A DNA stretch of 64,000 bases from Coptis chinensis (Eukaryota > Streptophyta > Magnoliopsida > Ranunculales > Ranunculaceae): positions 65,027,501 to 65,091,500 of the forward strand of contig CM027381.1 of the NCBI GenBank assembly GCA_015680905.1, written 5' to 3'. Below are positions 20,500-31,892 of the stretch, piece after piece; within the stretch, counting starts at the first letter, position 1; each line of letters starts with the position of its first letter. Below the pieces are notes generated by a model. It had not been told where the DNA came from and did no database searches. It was given only the letters and a program-made list of their open reading frames with translations. Both the position numbers and the translations under genes were made by a program.

Positions 20500-21179
20500 A
20501 GTAATGCTGAGTTCATATGAGATACAGTATCAGATCAGAACCGTGGAGAAGGCACAGGCAGTGGCAAAATTCTTGGCAGAAGATTCCCGGGGAAGAGATG
20601 GTCATGGAGCCAGAGAAGCGTATTGAGCAAGACTTCTTAGATCCTTGGGACAAAAGACATGGGTGGAGGGTGTTCGCCGACGGATCTACAACGGATACAT
20701 ACAACGGAATAGGGGTAGTGGTGATTACACCGGATAACAACAGGATAGAACTAACAATGAAGTTGGGATTTGCTACCTCCAATAACGAGTCGGAGTATGA
20801 GGCGGTGATAGCGGGTTTAAGAATGGCTGATGACTTGGGGGTAAGTGAGTTGATGGTGTACTCGGACTCAAATCTAGTGGTATGTCAGGCGAATGGAGGG
20901 TTTGCTGCCAGGTGCCCACGGATGGCGAGATATTTGGAAGTATTACGTGAAAGGGCCACTAAATTTAAAAGGATCAGGTTCATACATTTGGGGCAAGGGG
21001 AAAATAAGCATGCCGATGCCTTGGCTTACGTAGCCTGGATCAAAGGAGAGAACAATAACAGTAAGGAGGTTGGAGAAATAGAGTATGGAGGAGGCAACAG
21101 AGGTATGCCAGGTCGCGGAAGAAGACGACGGATGGATGAGACCCATCAAGAGCTTTTTAGCTGGAAAACAGGTGACTGA
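20500..21179 (+). pseudogene. Tat RNase H domain
   Basis: The domain begins LSSYEIQYQIRTVEKAQAVA, the usual RT-RNase H junction, then shifts frame. The main frame carries WRVFADGST, NNESEYEAVIAGL, VYSDSNLV and ENKHADALA, which supply the four acidic residues D-E-D-D of an RNase HI fold. The enzyme would degrade RNA in the RNA/DNA hybrid. It is the best-preserved domain of this element, although a neighbouring frame change remains at its start. Confidence 0.85.
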
Positions 21180-21299
21180 TAAGAAAGAGAGAAGAAGGTG
21201 GGAGCAAGCTTCTCAGAGGTACATTTTGATAGAAGGAGAGTTGTATCGTAAGAACTTAAGTGGACCATTGCTGAGATGTGTGGGGCCAAGGCTGGCGTA

Positions 21300-22330
21300 A
21301 TAAGTACTAGCAGAGTTCCATGGGGGATATTGCGGGAGCCATTCAGCGGGGAGAACCACGACCTACCAACTGATAACACAGGGCTACTTTTGGCCCCATA
21401 TGAAGAAGGACGCGGTGGAGTTTGCTAAGAAATGTGACAAGTGCTAGAGATTTGCTCAATTGATCTTCACGCTGGCCGAACCGTTGCACAGTGTATCTAG
21501 TCCATGGCCGTTTGCAATGTGGGCAATGGATATAGTGGGACCGCTGCCCATGGCCAACGGTAAGAGGAGATTCATGTTGGCCGCTACCGACTATTTCACA
21601 AAATGGATAGAGGTTGTACCCTTGCAGCAAGTGAAGGAGGCCCAGGTGATTAAGTTTATGTGGGAGAACATCATATGTAGATTTGGATTGCCATATGCCA
21701 TTATTGCGGATAATGGGACTCAATTCACAGGAGCCAAGGTATAGGAGTTCTTGCAGGCGTATAAGGTTAAACAGGGATTCTTGGCACCATACAACCCTGA
21801 AGGCAAGGTCAGGTGGAGTCTTCTAACAAAACTATAATGATCAATCTCAAGAGGAAATTGGAAGACAAGAAAGGAGCATGGGCTGATGAACTGAATCATG
21901 TCCTTTGGGCCTACAGAACCACGCCTCGGACAACCACTAAAGAGACCCCATTCTCTTTGGCTTACGGCGTGGAGGCCGTGATCCCGTTAGAGATGGTGGC
22001 GTCTACTACCCGTACAAAGGCTGTGGAGGAAGGGTCGACTTGGGGAATACTGGGAGAGGACTTGAACTTGGTAGAGGAAAGAAAGGACGCTGCTCGTATA
22101 AGGCTGGAAGAGTACCACTGATGCATCCAGAGACAGTACAACAGGAGAGTCAAGCCTCGACATTTCAAAATAGGATATTTAGTGCTTTGCCGAGTGACTC
22201 CGAGCACTAAAAGATAAAATGACGGGAAGCTGGGGCCCAATTGGGAGGGGCCTTACACGGTGGTGGACATAGGAGGAGATGCACTTACAAGTTACAAACG
22301 GCAGAGGGAAAGTTAGTAGAGAAGCCATGG
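21300..22330 (+). pseudogene. Tat integrase
   Basis: The zinc-binding part reads FHGGYCGSHS ... CDKC and is followed by a stop (near 21446). The core in 21460-21744 has AMDIVGPLPMANG and IADNGTQF with the first two catalytic aspartates. A stop (21742-21744) and a frameshift near 21808 precede the segment with ESSNKTIMINLKRKLE, whose E is the third catalytic residue, then WAYRTTPRTTTKETPFSLAY. A C-terminal stretch with GKLGPNWEGPY reaches about 22260. No chromodomain is seen. Confidence 0.88.
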
Positions 22331-22479
22331 AATGTGAGAATGTTAAAGAAATTTTACATTTAATTGTAATGGTAATCCAAAGCAACAAAACTGAAGCTGT
22401 TTGTAAATATATAATACAATGACACTTTTGAGAAAGCAAAAAGAGTATATCTTGTAATGAAATGTTTCCAGATCTAACT

Positions 22480-22850
22480 GGGGATGAAGGGAGTCCGCGG
22501 AGTAGGATGAGCCATTCACGAATAAGAGTTACAAATTTCACATGGGGGCATAGAGAGATGCCCCAACGAGTTGCAAATGAAGCATAATGAGGGGACAGCG
22601 GAGGGGATGAACCTTTCGCGGACAAGAGGTCCGAATCAAACATGGGCAACATTATTTGCCCTGACAGGCTGCATGGCCTAAGGGAGTCCGTGGAGCAGGA
22701 TTAACCCTTTGCAGATGAGAGTCACAAATCCTGCATGGGGGCAAAGAGAGATGCCCCAGCGAGTTGCAAAGTAAGCATAATGATGGGACCGCGGAGGGGA
22801 TGAGCCCTTCGCGGGCTAAAGTCATAGATCATGAGATCAAGGGCTAGCAG
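22480..22850 (+). repeat. Tandem repeat 3' of pol in the Tat element
   Basis: A unit of about 185 bp containing CATGGGGGCATAGAGAGATG, then CCCCAACGAGTTGCAAA, then GCGGAGGGGATGA, occurs twice with a partial third. This is non-coding text with no open frame of note. Confidence 0.75.
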
Positions 22851-23037
22851 AGCCCCGGTGTTGCACGTCGCTAGGGGATACTGCGACCTAAAACCAAATT
22901 AAAAACCGGGAAAATAACAAGGAGGAACAAAATAAATATAACCAAATTAAAGTTAAAATAAAACAAAGAAATGTAAAAACAAAAGTAAAGTCAAATACAA
23001 TTTACAAAGACAAAAGTAGGGCCAATAATGGGGATGA

Positions 23038-25251
23038 TCTCAATCCTGAGGCGGGTTATCGGTAGGGAGTGTCATGTCAGGGGATGCCACTGCAGGGTCT
23101 GAGGGAGTAATAATGTCAGCTGGGGCATCAGACAACAAGGTGGAAGGACTGTCAGCAATAGGGCTCGCAGCATCATGAGTTTCTGGCAGTGGAGATGGAG
23201 GCTTCGCTAGGAGGAGACACCCTTCTTAGGCTAGACGGGAATGCTCTTCATCAAGTTTTTTAGCCAGTCGCTTCTCGGCTTGGGCCTTGAAGCTTATTCA
23301 AAGCTGCTCCATATCTTTGGTGGGCTGCAGAAGGAGGGCATTAGTGTGTTCAGTGTGCTACAGGAGAAGGGTTTCACGTTGCTTGCTCAAGCAGTCATTT
23401 ACTCCATCCATGAATTATTGATGGGCAGCTTCAGCGTTTTTCAGCTCGTCCTCAGTGTAGAGTTTGGCCATAGCCACGACTTCTAGATCTGTTTGAAGAC
23501 GAGTGTAGGTGGCCCTCAATCCGTTAGGTCCACCCACCTCCTTTTCTAGTGATTCCACAGTACTGAGAGAGGAGAAGAGGCCACGGATCATGTAGGACAT
23601 ATCCAAGCTCGCCTAAAAATGGAAAAGGGGTTAGAATATCCAAGAAATGAAAGATGGATATACTGTAAAAGAGTGGATTACCTTCTCCCAGGCGGTGTAG
23701 AGGGAAGTGCGGTGTTGCTCAAAGATGCCGCTATCCACATAAGCTAGATCTCGAGGAAGATGAGAACCATAGAAAATGGCAGATGCGACCACTGGGTTTT
23801 CCATAGCGGAATCCAGGACATTGACCTGACGGTCACGCACCTTGAAGGTGGGGCAGAAAGCTTCAAGGACAATTTCTTTGTCGGGACGATGAGGCTGGGT
23901 GGTAGGAGGAACAACAGCGGTTGGTTTGGTGGTGGGGGAAAGGCGGCTACATTTGAGAGGAGGCTTGCCAGAAAAGGGCTCCGCAGACACAAGGGCATCC
24001 GATGGGGTAGGGTCTAATTGAGTGGCGGCCACCTCTATCACTTTGTCATCGGACTTAATGTCGTATAGCCGAATTTTGGTGACGTCCATGGGAGGAGGGT
24101 TGAATATGCTGATGGGGTTATCTATGGAGGTGTACTGGTCTTCCCAGTCAGAAATAGAGCGAATGGAGGAAGGGGTATATCTACAGGATTGAGAAGGAAG
24201 GTGGGCGGTGGATTTTCGAACTATAGCGACAAGGGCCTGGGCCTGAGCCTAGGATTTGGAAGTTTTGCGGGTAAAGCCGTGGTTATGGGGTTTACTTTTA
24301 GAAGGCCGAGGACCTTAAGGAGGAGGTGAAGGCCGAGGTCTTCTTTCTTTGGGTGGGGGAGGGCAATAGAAGGGAGCAGAGTATTTGCCTAAGGTATGTA
24401 GAGAGGGATCGGTCAGCAGGGGAGTCCCCAGAGAGGGATCTATGCCCAGAACTTTAGCTTGGGTAGGGCCAGATTGCGAATGTGATCGAAGACTATGGAA
24501 GTGACTCTAGCGTAAAGACTAGATTTGGAGTCAGTTCTCCAACCTATACAAAAGAAAGAAAAGACAGTGTCAGGCCGCGGTACATATAATGTGAAGAAGG
24601 GAAATATGTGACGAAACTCACCGCAAGAAAGGTGAGATGGTTAAGAGTCACTTCAGGATGTAAATCTACGGACAGGAAGTTACCAGATACGTACAGGGGG
24701 TAATGATGCCAGGTCTTGTCAGAGGTGGTGATTCAAAGAATAAAAGACCGCTTGCCGGGACGGACACAAAAGGAGTGGTACCCTACGCTGATGTCCTTAG
24801 TGCTCTTTCGTATATACTAATGGGAAATTATATCTCGAAGGACAATCTAGGGTTCGCGGGTCTGGTTGTAGTGGTTCGCGGCATACATAATACGCCAGAA
24901 ATTGCCTATCCCTTGGCAGGGGAGAATATTGAAATGGTTGCACACTTCAACGTCTAACAAAGAAAGAGGGAATCTCAAACCCAAGACAATTTGACAAACC
25001 GTGGCCACTAGACATCCCAGCTTGTGGGGAACTAAGTGAGGAAAGTGAGTTATGTCAGACACGTGTTCGATAAGGATGTCATCAGGTACCCTAATGGCAT
25101 CTAAGTTAGGGCGATGGGATCGTGGGGGAGGCGGCAGAAGCTTAAACGGTCGCCTAGTGGTGGAGGGGGCGGCGGTGGAGTCCGTCAGAGGAGGGGACGC
25201 CACTATGTCAGACCGCAAAGGAGACATACCCTCAGATTGGGAGTCAGACAT
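23038..25251 (-). pseudogene. Antisense ORF of the Tat element (putative gypsy-type transposon protein)
   Basis: Read from 25251 on the minus strand, the first piece starts MSDSQSEGMSPLRSD and has a Pro-rich segment. It then has the motif LRFPLSLLDVEVCNHFNIL followed by GIGNFWRIMYAA, which resembles the Pfam family named putative gypsy type transposon (Transposase_28, from memory). After breaks, pieces 24089-23631 and 23606-23415 follow. The latter is helical and coiled-coil-like, and the frame closes near 23038 with PTDNPPQD. Antisense ORFs between pol and the 3' LTR are known in Tat-lineage elements such as Grande. The function is unknown. Confidence 0.7.
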
Positions 25252-25735
25252 GTTGGAAGATTAATGGAAGATGAACAGTTAAATGAAATGGAATGCAAAG
25301 AGAGAAAGAGCAAAATAACCAACCTAATGCGCTGATCCAAAGACAAGAAGGAGTTCTTGAGCAAGTACGGAGAGAAGAAAGAAAGGGGGAAGAAGAACAC
25401 CAAGGGACGAAAAGGAGCTGGTAGTGAGATGAGGACAAAGGTGGCTATCGAGAGGTGAAGCTGGAGGAAAATGGCGTTGGAAACAAAATGGAGAAGAGAG
25501 TGAGAAATGGAGGAGAGGGGAGAGAGAATCGAGCGAGATTTGAAGAATGAGAGGGGCAAAAGGGGAAAAGCTAGGGGGTGGAAACCGAGGAACCAATATT
25601 TGAACTAGGGGAAATATGGCACGTGGAGGAACAGGAAATGAGGAGGTTTGAACCATGCACGCGTGGGACACATGTAAGGTGAATGGGAAAGCGTGAAACA
25701 TAAGCCAAGTAAGAAGGCAAGCAAGCGGGGGCATA

Positions 25736-26168
25736 TGTAGCGACCCAAATTAAGACATCTGGAAGATTGGCGGCAGAGGGGCATGGTAGCGATATAGTAA
25801 GCAAAACCAAGAGCATCTTAACAGGGCCGCGGCTATGGAAACATAGAGGAGAGGGGGGATACACGATACACGAGGCATAGGACCGATGGATGAATGCCGT
25901 GAGTAGAAGGTTGGAGTAGCCTGGAACCATATAAGCACATTCATCGCGCGGCACATGATAAAGGATTAGATGCACCAATATGTACGAAAACCCTACAAGT
26001 GGCGAGAGAGGGACCGAGAGATTGGCGGACAGATGGACGACCAGGATGAGAAGGAAGGAGGTATAAAGAGAACAGTGAGAGGAGAAAGTAGGGGGAGAGA
26101 AAAAGGAGGCTTAGAGTGAAAACCTAGAGAGAAAGAACCTAGGAGGAGAGAGAAAAGAGGTTACTACA
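25736..26168 (+). repeat. 3' LTR of the Tat element
   Basis: The 433-bp LTR follows a purine-rich tract AAGCGGGGGCATA (25723-25735). Its ends TGTAG/CTACA match the 5' LTR, and TTAAG follows. Differences include a 9-bp indel near 25864. Confidence 0.93.
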
Positions 26169-26173
26169 TTAAG

Positions 26174-26393
26174 CTTGTATGAACAATGTCATTTTGGAAT
26201 TGAAAGCACTTAGGACTTTGAAGTTACTTAGGGGAGTCCGAGTTGAAGGTAAAATGTGCATCTTTTTCCTAATATTATTGTGGAAAAGATTTTTTCTACA
26301 AAGGGTTAAGGACTAGTATACTGCGAAGGAGGTGTTGAATGAGCGAAGGTTTAAACCAACTGAAGAACTTGAAGAAAAATCAGATAGGGGGCT
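26174..26393 (+). repeat. 297-bp host segment, copy 2, right part
   Basis: These 220 bp match 12956-13175 with nine substitutions. Beyond 26393 the text differs from the filler and LTR that follow copy 1, so 26394 onward is the original continuation of the host locus. Confidence 0.92.
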
Positions 26394-28323
26394 GATTTCG
26401 ATTAACCGTTATGGAAACACCTAGAAGTTGTTGAGCAGAGAAGAAAGGTCGCTAAACCCATTTCAGTTTGGAAGAGATGATGAGAGGCGGAGAAAGAGGA
26501 GTTTGAGTTTTCTTTTTTGGAATTGAAAGACAGACGAGATATTTGAGGGCGACAGACAAGTGATTTTCTTTACCCAGCGCATGCAAGGACACTCGCTCCG
26601 CTCGTTTGATAACTGCAAAACCACAATATAGTTTCAATTTGTTTTCAGTGTGCATATAGAATGGCAGGCATTCATACCAACTACTGGTGCTTCTTTAGAG
26701 AAAGAAAAAAAGATTTACACACACACCCTAATATAATTAATGCACAAAGTGACCCTTGATATATACATCTCGACCATCAAAGAAGGCGAAAATCCAATAT
26801 AATTAGTTGTTATGTATCTCAAGAGAGAGACTGCAATTTCTTCCTTAGTGGTCAGAGTATTGGTATGTTTTTTTCCTCTTTAGATTTTTTCAAACGCCCT
26901 TGCCCCTTCTTACTTTGTACTTGTTGAGTTGGTGGTCTATGTCAATATGGAATTGCATGAAACAAAATCAGCTATAACGCAACTCCAATTCTACGTACGT
27001 ACATTGTGTTGCTTCAGAAAAGATTGCTGTAAATGCTAGTGATGGACCTTGGATGCGTAGTATGGACAACTCTAAGATTACACTTAATTACTTTTCATGT
27101 CAGAAAGTGTTCAAGGAGAAGGACTAGAAGCTCAAGATGGAGATCTGGTGGATCAATTCAAAAACAAGGTATAGAGGCTTATACCATATGCTTATGTTTA
27201 TACTTAAATGTAGCACCGTGGATCAATTCAGCCGTGAAATAAGCACACCAGTGAAACTTCCCCTGGTTGACAACCAGGTGTGTCTTTTGTCCATAATTAT
27301 TTCTTCTGAAGAATTGATAAGAAAGTCACTCTTTTTCAGTTCTATATGAGAATTGGATGGGAAAAAAAAATGTACATGCATGATCTTGAAATGTTAATGA
27401 ATTACATGCTACTATTAGTGATAATTATAATCAAGGACTCCATTTACTTGAGCCAAAATGCAAAGTGCAAACTCAAGTCTGGAAGTCATATATTTCTATT
27501 TTTGAAGACTCCCGTTATTTTGTTTGATCAAGCGATACGTCATTAATAAATGTGTATGTTGCTTCTAGCATATCATACATGGCCTAAAGGAAGTATTGAT
27601 TGGTATAAAGGTTGGAGGTAAGCCCTACAAATACATGACTCATAATTTTCCAAGCTAGTATATCTAAATTATATATGATGTTTGAAAAACTAAGTTTACC
27701 TTCTTGAGGTGGAATACATTTCCAAACTGATTACCAATTGCAATTGTTCCCACCATTCTGATGTAATACGTGAATTTTACTGTCATAGGAGGATTGAAAA
27801 GTGAAACTGCTTGCCAGTAGTATAAATAGGAGACAATGTTACAATTCATACAAGGAGATAATTGCCTATGCTTCCTTGTTCTGATTTTCTTCTACTTATC
27901 GATTTCTTCTACTTAGTTCTTCTTCAAGTAGGCTACTGAATTACCACATCTCTGGTTTTTTGTTTAGCAGGGAAGTGAAGAGGACTTATACCTCCTTCGG
28001 TAGGATATGTGAGTGATCAAAGTTTGCAACCTAGCTATTCCTGAGGAGGTTATTATGATCTTTCTATGTGCTTTAATTAATTTTGATATTTTTCTGGTAG
28101 TTATTTAGCATCCCTTAATGTTGTACACAAAAATCTTATTTAATGTAAGATTATTGTCTGTTGGTGGTTGATTGCAATTTGGCCATCGTCGGAGAATTCT
28201 ATCTCATCAAAACGAGTCATTGATATTTGAGGTACAAGTTCTGGAGGTATCATCATGAGCATGTTATTTGCTTTGGCTGTAATTATTACCTTGTAAGCAG
28301 GTTGGCTAGTTATGTATGTCTAG
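26394..28323. other. Anonymous host DNA
   Basis: No recognised family was found on either strand. A duplicated TGGATCAATTCA near 27150 and 27221 and short open frames occur. A promoter-like stretch with GTATAAATAGG lies at 27816-27826. It is part of a 100-bp segment repeated in inverse orientation at 29185-29285. Confidence 0.3.
27785..27882 (+). repeat. Promoter-like segment, inverted partner at 29185-29285
   Basis: The two segments share GATTGAAAAGTGAAA, TGCTTG, AGTAGTATA, a TATA-type box, TTGTTACAATTC and AAGGAGATAATTGC, read on plus here and on minus at 29185-29285. Between them lies the LTR-like repeat 28324-29138. The unit could be a promoter of a small gene family or the end of an unknown element. 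Confidence 0.55.
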
Positions 28324-29138
28324 TGTTGAGTATCTCAAAGTATTTTGATGTTGGTTCACCATAAATTGTTTGGAGCTTGAATAATTTGGGAGTTTTAGAA
28401 GAAAGGAAGGTAGAATCTTTGATTTAGGACTTGTATTGGTTAACTAGTTTATGAAGAACATTGAAAAACTTAAGTTGTTTTAATGATTGAAAGAACACAA
28501 ACTTGAAAGAAAAGGACTAAAATGATTGTTTAAAAGAAAGAACAACAAGAAAGAAGATTGATTGATTGAATAACAAAAGCAAATAACAAGATTGAAATGA
28601 AGAACAATAAATAAGTAAATGACTCGAATGAAAAAAAGACTAGAAATTAAATCCTACATGACACTAGATTACGTCTACGTGCATTCTCTATATCTAACTT
28701 TTAGTTTTTATACCCCTACTTTATGCAAATGCCTGATTTGCCTTTCTCCATTACATTTGAGACACCTCACCATTTACTTTATGCTTTTCCTTTTTGATTT
28801 CTTCTTGATCAAGATAGGTTTTAGAAAAAACCATCTTTTAAAGAAAGGAAATCCATCTCTGGTCTTCTGAGTTGAGGACTTTAACTTTCAGCTCTTTGGT
28901 TCTGAGTCATTGACCTTTGACTTTGACTTTGGCTTTTTCATAGCAGCTTCTAGTCTTCATAATAAGCATAATTAAGGCTCCTTTTAGTGCTAAGATGCAA
29001 CTTTAATTATAAGTGGTCTGAATTTCTCTGTAACCTGAAAAAGACAATAAAAGCAATGAGTTGTCTTTTCATTAAGCGTAAGAAAAGCTGTAATGCAGTA
29101 ATATAAGGGTAATAAAACGCACATTTGGAAGCTGATCA
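28324..29138 (-). repeat. Dispersed repeat copy 2, possible solo LTR
   Basis: This is the same repeat as 10379-11200 and in the same orientation, with several small indels. It has the TATA-like TTGCATAAAGTAGG (minus) and the TTGACTTTGACTT block. Confidence 0.6.
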
Positions 29139-29184
29139 GCTAATGCAGTTATGGATTTGAGAAAGAAATAGAGAATACTGTTGT

Positions 29185-29285
29185 TCACAGAACACGATCA
29201 CGCAATTATCTCCTTTTTGGAATTGTAACAATGCCTTATATATATATACTACTTTCAAGCAATTTCACTTTTCAATCATCTTCTC
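29185..29285 (-). repeat. Promoter-like segment, inverted partner of 27785-27882
   Basis: The minus strand has a TATATATATAAGG box followed by TTGTTACAATTCC and AAGGAGATAATTGC, as described for the partner. Confidence 0.55.
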
Positions 29286-29470
29286 CACAACTTTGTAAAA
29301 GACACAAATAAGACTTTGTGGACAGTTCGTGACAGCAAATAAGCATTGCATTATTCCATATAAGCATCTCTGCACTAATTACGCATTGCATATTAGGAGT
29401 AACTAGCTTAGTGAATCCAAATGTCACACAATTAGACCAGACAAAAACATGTGAGTTTGAGCCAAAAGCC

Positions 29471-30553
29471 TTAAATATGAGCGTAAGGGTGAAGCTTTTC
29501 TGGAGTATAGTATACAGTCAAACCTTTTCGAAGTTCAAGAACTCTATTAGAGTTTCCAAGAATCTTTGGAGTAGCAGGTCTTTGAACTGAAAAACAAAAG
29601 AAAATATAATCAGTTTGAAAAATTCGATATGCTACATCGAAAACAGGTTGGTGTTCTAAATCAGTACCTGCTGTAAGTTTGAAGACTTTATGTGCCAAAG
29701 GTGGATTAGCAACAACATCAGAGAATTCCCATTGCCCAGGAAACAATGATTGGATATATAGGCCATTGTCTATCACTATCTCGGTTTAGCCTCAAAATCC
29801 TTATCGGTCCAACTTTATTACACTTCTTGGGGTAGTAATAGCCTGTATATTTTTCAGGACCTTTAACTCTTTTCAAAGTACTTTCAATAAAAGTATAATG
29901 GACAAGGATGTTGGATAACCTAATTCTTTTGGTTTTATACTCTTAAGGGGATAAATGATTGTTGTAATAATTGCAAGCATACATCAATCTCCAAAAATTC
30001 CCCATTCCTTGACCTAGAGAGATGTTTAAGTGATTCAAGAGTTAGCGATTGAGTTGGGATAACGAGAACATTAAGCTTACGGTGAGTTGCCCAACAGTCA
30101 TAGTGATGGAGATAGTGTCACCACATTGGTATTTGGTACCTCTCCTAGCTCTAGTGTAATATCCGAGTTGATCGAATAGTATTGAGTATCTGATACGCAG
30201 CTCAAACCAAATCTAATTAAGTTCGGTATTTTGGGAAAACAAATATTAAGACCAGTGTGCCACTTTCTGCTTGTATCTTCAACAACTTCACGCTCAGACT
30301 CGGAGTTTATCCTATCGAAAGGATGATAGGCCAAACCTTTGACATAATCAATAAAATCCCAAAGTTGTTCATTCTGAACACATCTTTTAGATGTCGAGGC
30401 CGAAGTGGAGGTTTCGTGTCTTATTTCTGATTCAATATCTTCACTAGACATTTCGAGATCACTAGAAACAATAAATTTAGAATTATTACAATATTTTTTT
30501 TCTAGTATCAGAACTACTATCACGATATCTAGTGCGATCATACATGACATCAT
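29471..30553 (-). pseudogene. Decayed Tat antisense ORF
   Basis: The minus-strand pieces are out of frame with each other. One has an acidic/Ser-rich start (EMSSEDIESEIRHETSTSAS). Near 29950-29990 the text reads GQGMGNFWRLMYAC, very close to GIGNFWRIMYAA of the antisense ORF at 23038-25251. Near 29800-29870 is KGPEKYTGYYYPKK, and at 29776-29660 is PGQWEFSDVVANPPLAHKVF. Position (just before an LTR) and orientation (antisense to that LTR) both match the Tat layout. Many stops make it a relic. Confidence 0.55.
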
Positions 30554-31116
30554 TTATAATCACATATCGAAATTACAAGGTGGAGGATAAGGAGATCTTA
30601 GAGGAGGAGGAATCCAAAGTCATGTCATATGACCTCGTATTCATAGCAAAAAATACATGGAGGTAGTATGCCTAAAATTACCAAAAGTTTTTCTTCTAGT
30701 AATAACTGAAACTAGATAAAATTATAACTTCAAATCAAAATAAACATAATTTTCTAACGAGATAAAAATAAAAATTTCTAAAGTGTAAACATAATTTGCT
30801 AACCTGTGTTTTGAAGAATGACTGTGAATGTAACAACTTTTTAAGAAGAGTTTTGTCTTTTTTTCGAAGGAAAAAATTTTCACAGAAGCTTGGAGTGTAG
30901 TTATGTAATGGTTGCAGTTTTTGTTTCGAAGAGGAAAATGTGAAAGAAAGAGAACATAAAGAGAAGTTAATATATTTTCAAGTTCGGCCAAACTTTTGGG
31001 CTCCAACATTATCCATTTATTTTCAAAAAAAAATTCAAAAATAGAAACCGTTTCATTTTTTCTTCTCAAAAAGTTCAAATTTTGATGTTTGAAATATGAA
31101 GATTTCAATAGGGTGA

Positions 31117-31512
31117 TGTGGTGGCCAAATATCGTACATACCGATATTTCAACCCTAATTTCAATTATAAACTAAGATATCGACATGAAATTTTGATGTT
31201 TGAAATATGAAGATTTTAATAGAGGGTCGATATCTCTCTTGAATTTGACTTGTTGTAGGAAAGAGCAGGAAAGAAGAAAGAGGAAGGAGAAGATAGGACA
31301 CACATCGATAAATGATTGGAGATCAGTGAAGAAGAAGGACTATATAAAGATCAAAAGAGGAGAGAGATGATTCATTATGTTTTCCACTTTCACACTTGTA
31401 AACCAGAGAGAAAGAAGAGAGATTTGTAGCCGCCATTGATAAGTAATAGAAACCTTCATTTTCTTTCATCTCAAATCACAATTATTTCATAGAGTCTTTC
31501 TTGATCATTACA
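31117..31512 (+). repeat. 3' LTR of a second truncated Tat-type element
   Basis: It starts TGTGGTGGCCAAATATCGTAC, as does the LTR at 12166, and ends TCATTACA. A TATATAAA box is at 31341-31348. About 40 bp just before the LTR (31076-31116, with GATGTTTGAAATATGAAGAT) is repeated inside it at 31187-31229. The internal relic 29471-30553 belongs to the same element. Confidence 0.65.
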
Positions 31513-31892
31513 ATCATCATCATCATCATCTCCATTTGATCTTATGTTGCAGACTTTAGCAAGTCCAAATCCATGGAAATGATGGAATCTAACCAACTCT
31601 ATTTAACTTCTAACAGATAGAAAAAAGAAAATAAATTAAAGCAACTGAGTGATCATGGACTAAAATAACTGGATAGAGCCATGTGTCATCATCCTAACTT
31701 ATGATCTCAACGGTTAAGAACACCTCATGCAACACACGCCTTAGTGAGCGATGATGACATCACCATCTTCTTCCATCAAACAAAGGGCATGAACAGAACT
31801 TTGATGAATTGAACTCCCCAAGTTCTAGCCAAAATTCAAAACAAATCAAACCAATTGGTGATCAAAATTCATTCATAATTTGCCAATCAAAC
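31513..31892. other. Flank without a recognised gene
   Basis: A short CAT trinucleotide run starts at about 31513, followed by AT-rich text. No open frame shows a family signature. Confidence 0.3.

Larger units (their letters stand above)
18246..26168 (+). mobile_element. Ty3/gypsy element of Tat type, reverse transcriptase missing
   Basis: This 7,923-bp element has 431- and 433-bp LTRs and a TTAAG duplication at 18241-18245 and 26169-26173. In order it has LTR, PBS, gag, the first part of protease, RNase H, integrase, a non-coding repeat zone, a long antisense ORF, PPT and LTR. The RNase H and integrase type and the antisense ORF before the 3' LTR fit the Tat lineage. The RT block is absent and several frames are broken, so it depended on a helper or died after insertion. 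By hand count the LTRs differ by about 7%. Confidence 0.9.

Noticed and set aside
25114..25734. Plus and minus frames opposite the start of the antisense ORF and near the Tat 3' LTR
   Set aside because: They are shadows of the antisense ORF and low-complexity leader text. Only the minus frame from 25251 has recognisable motifs.
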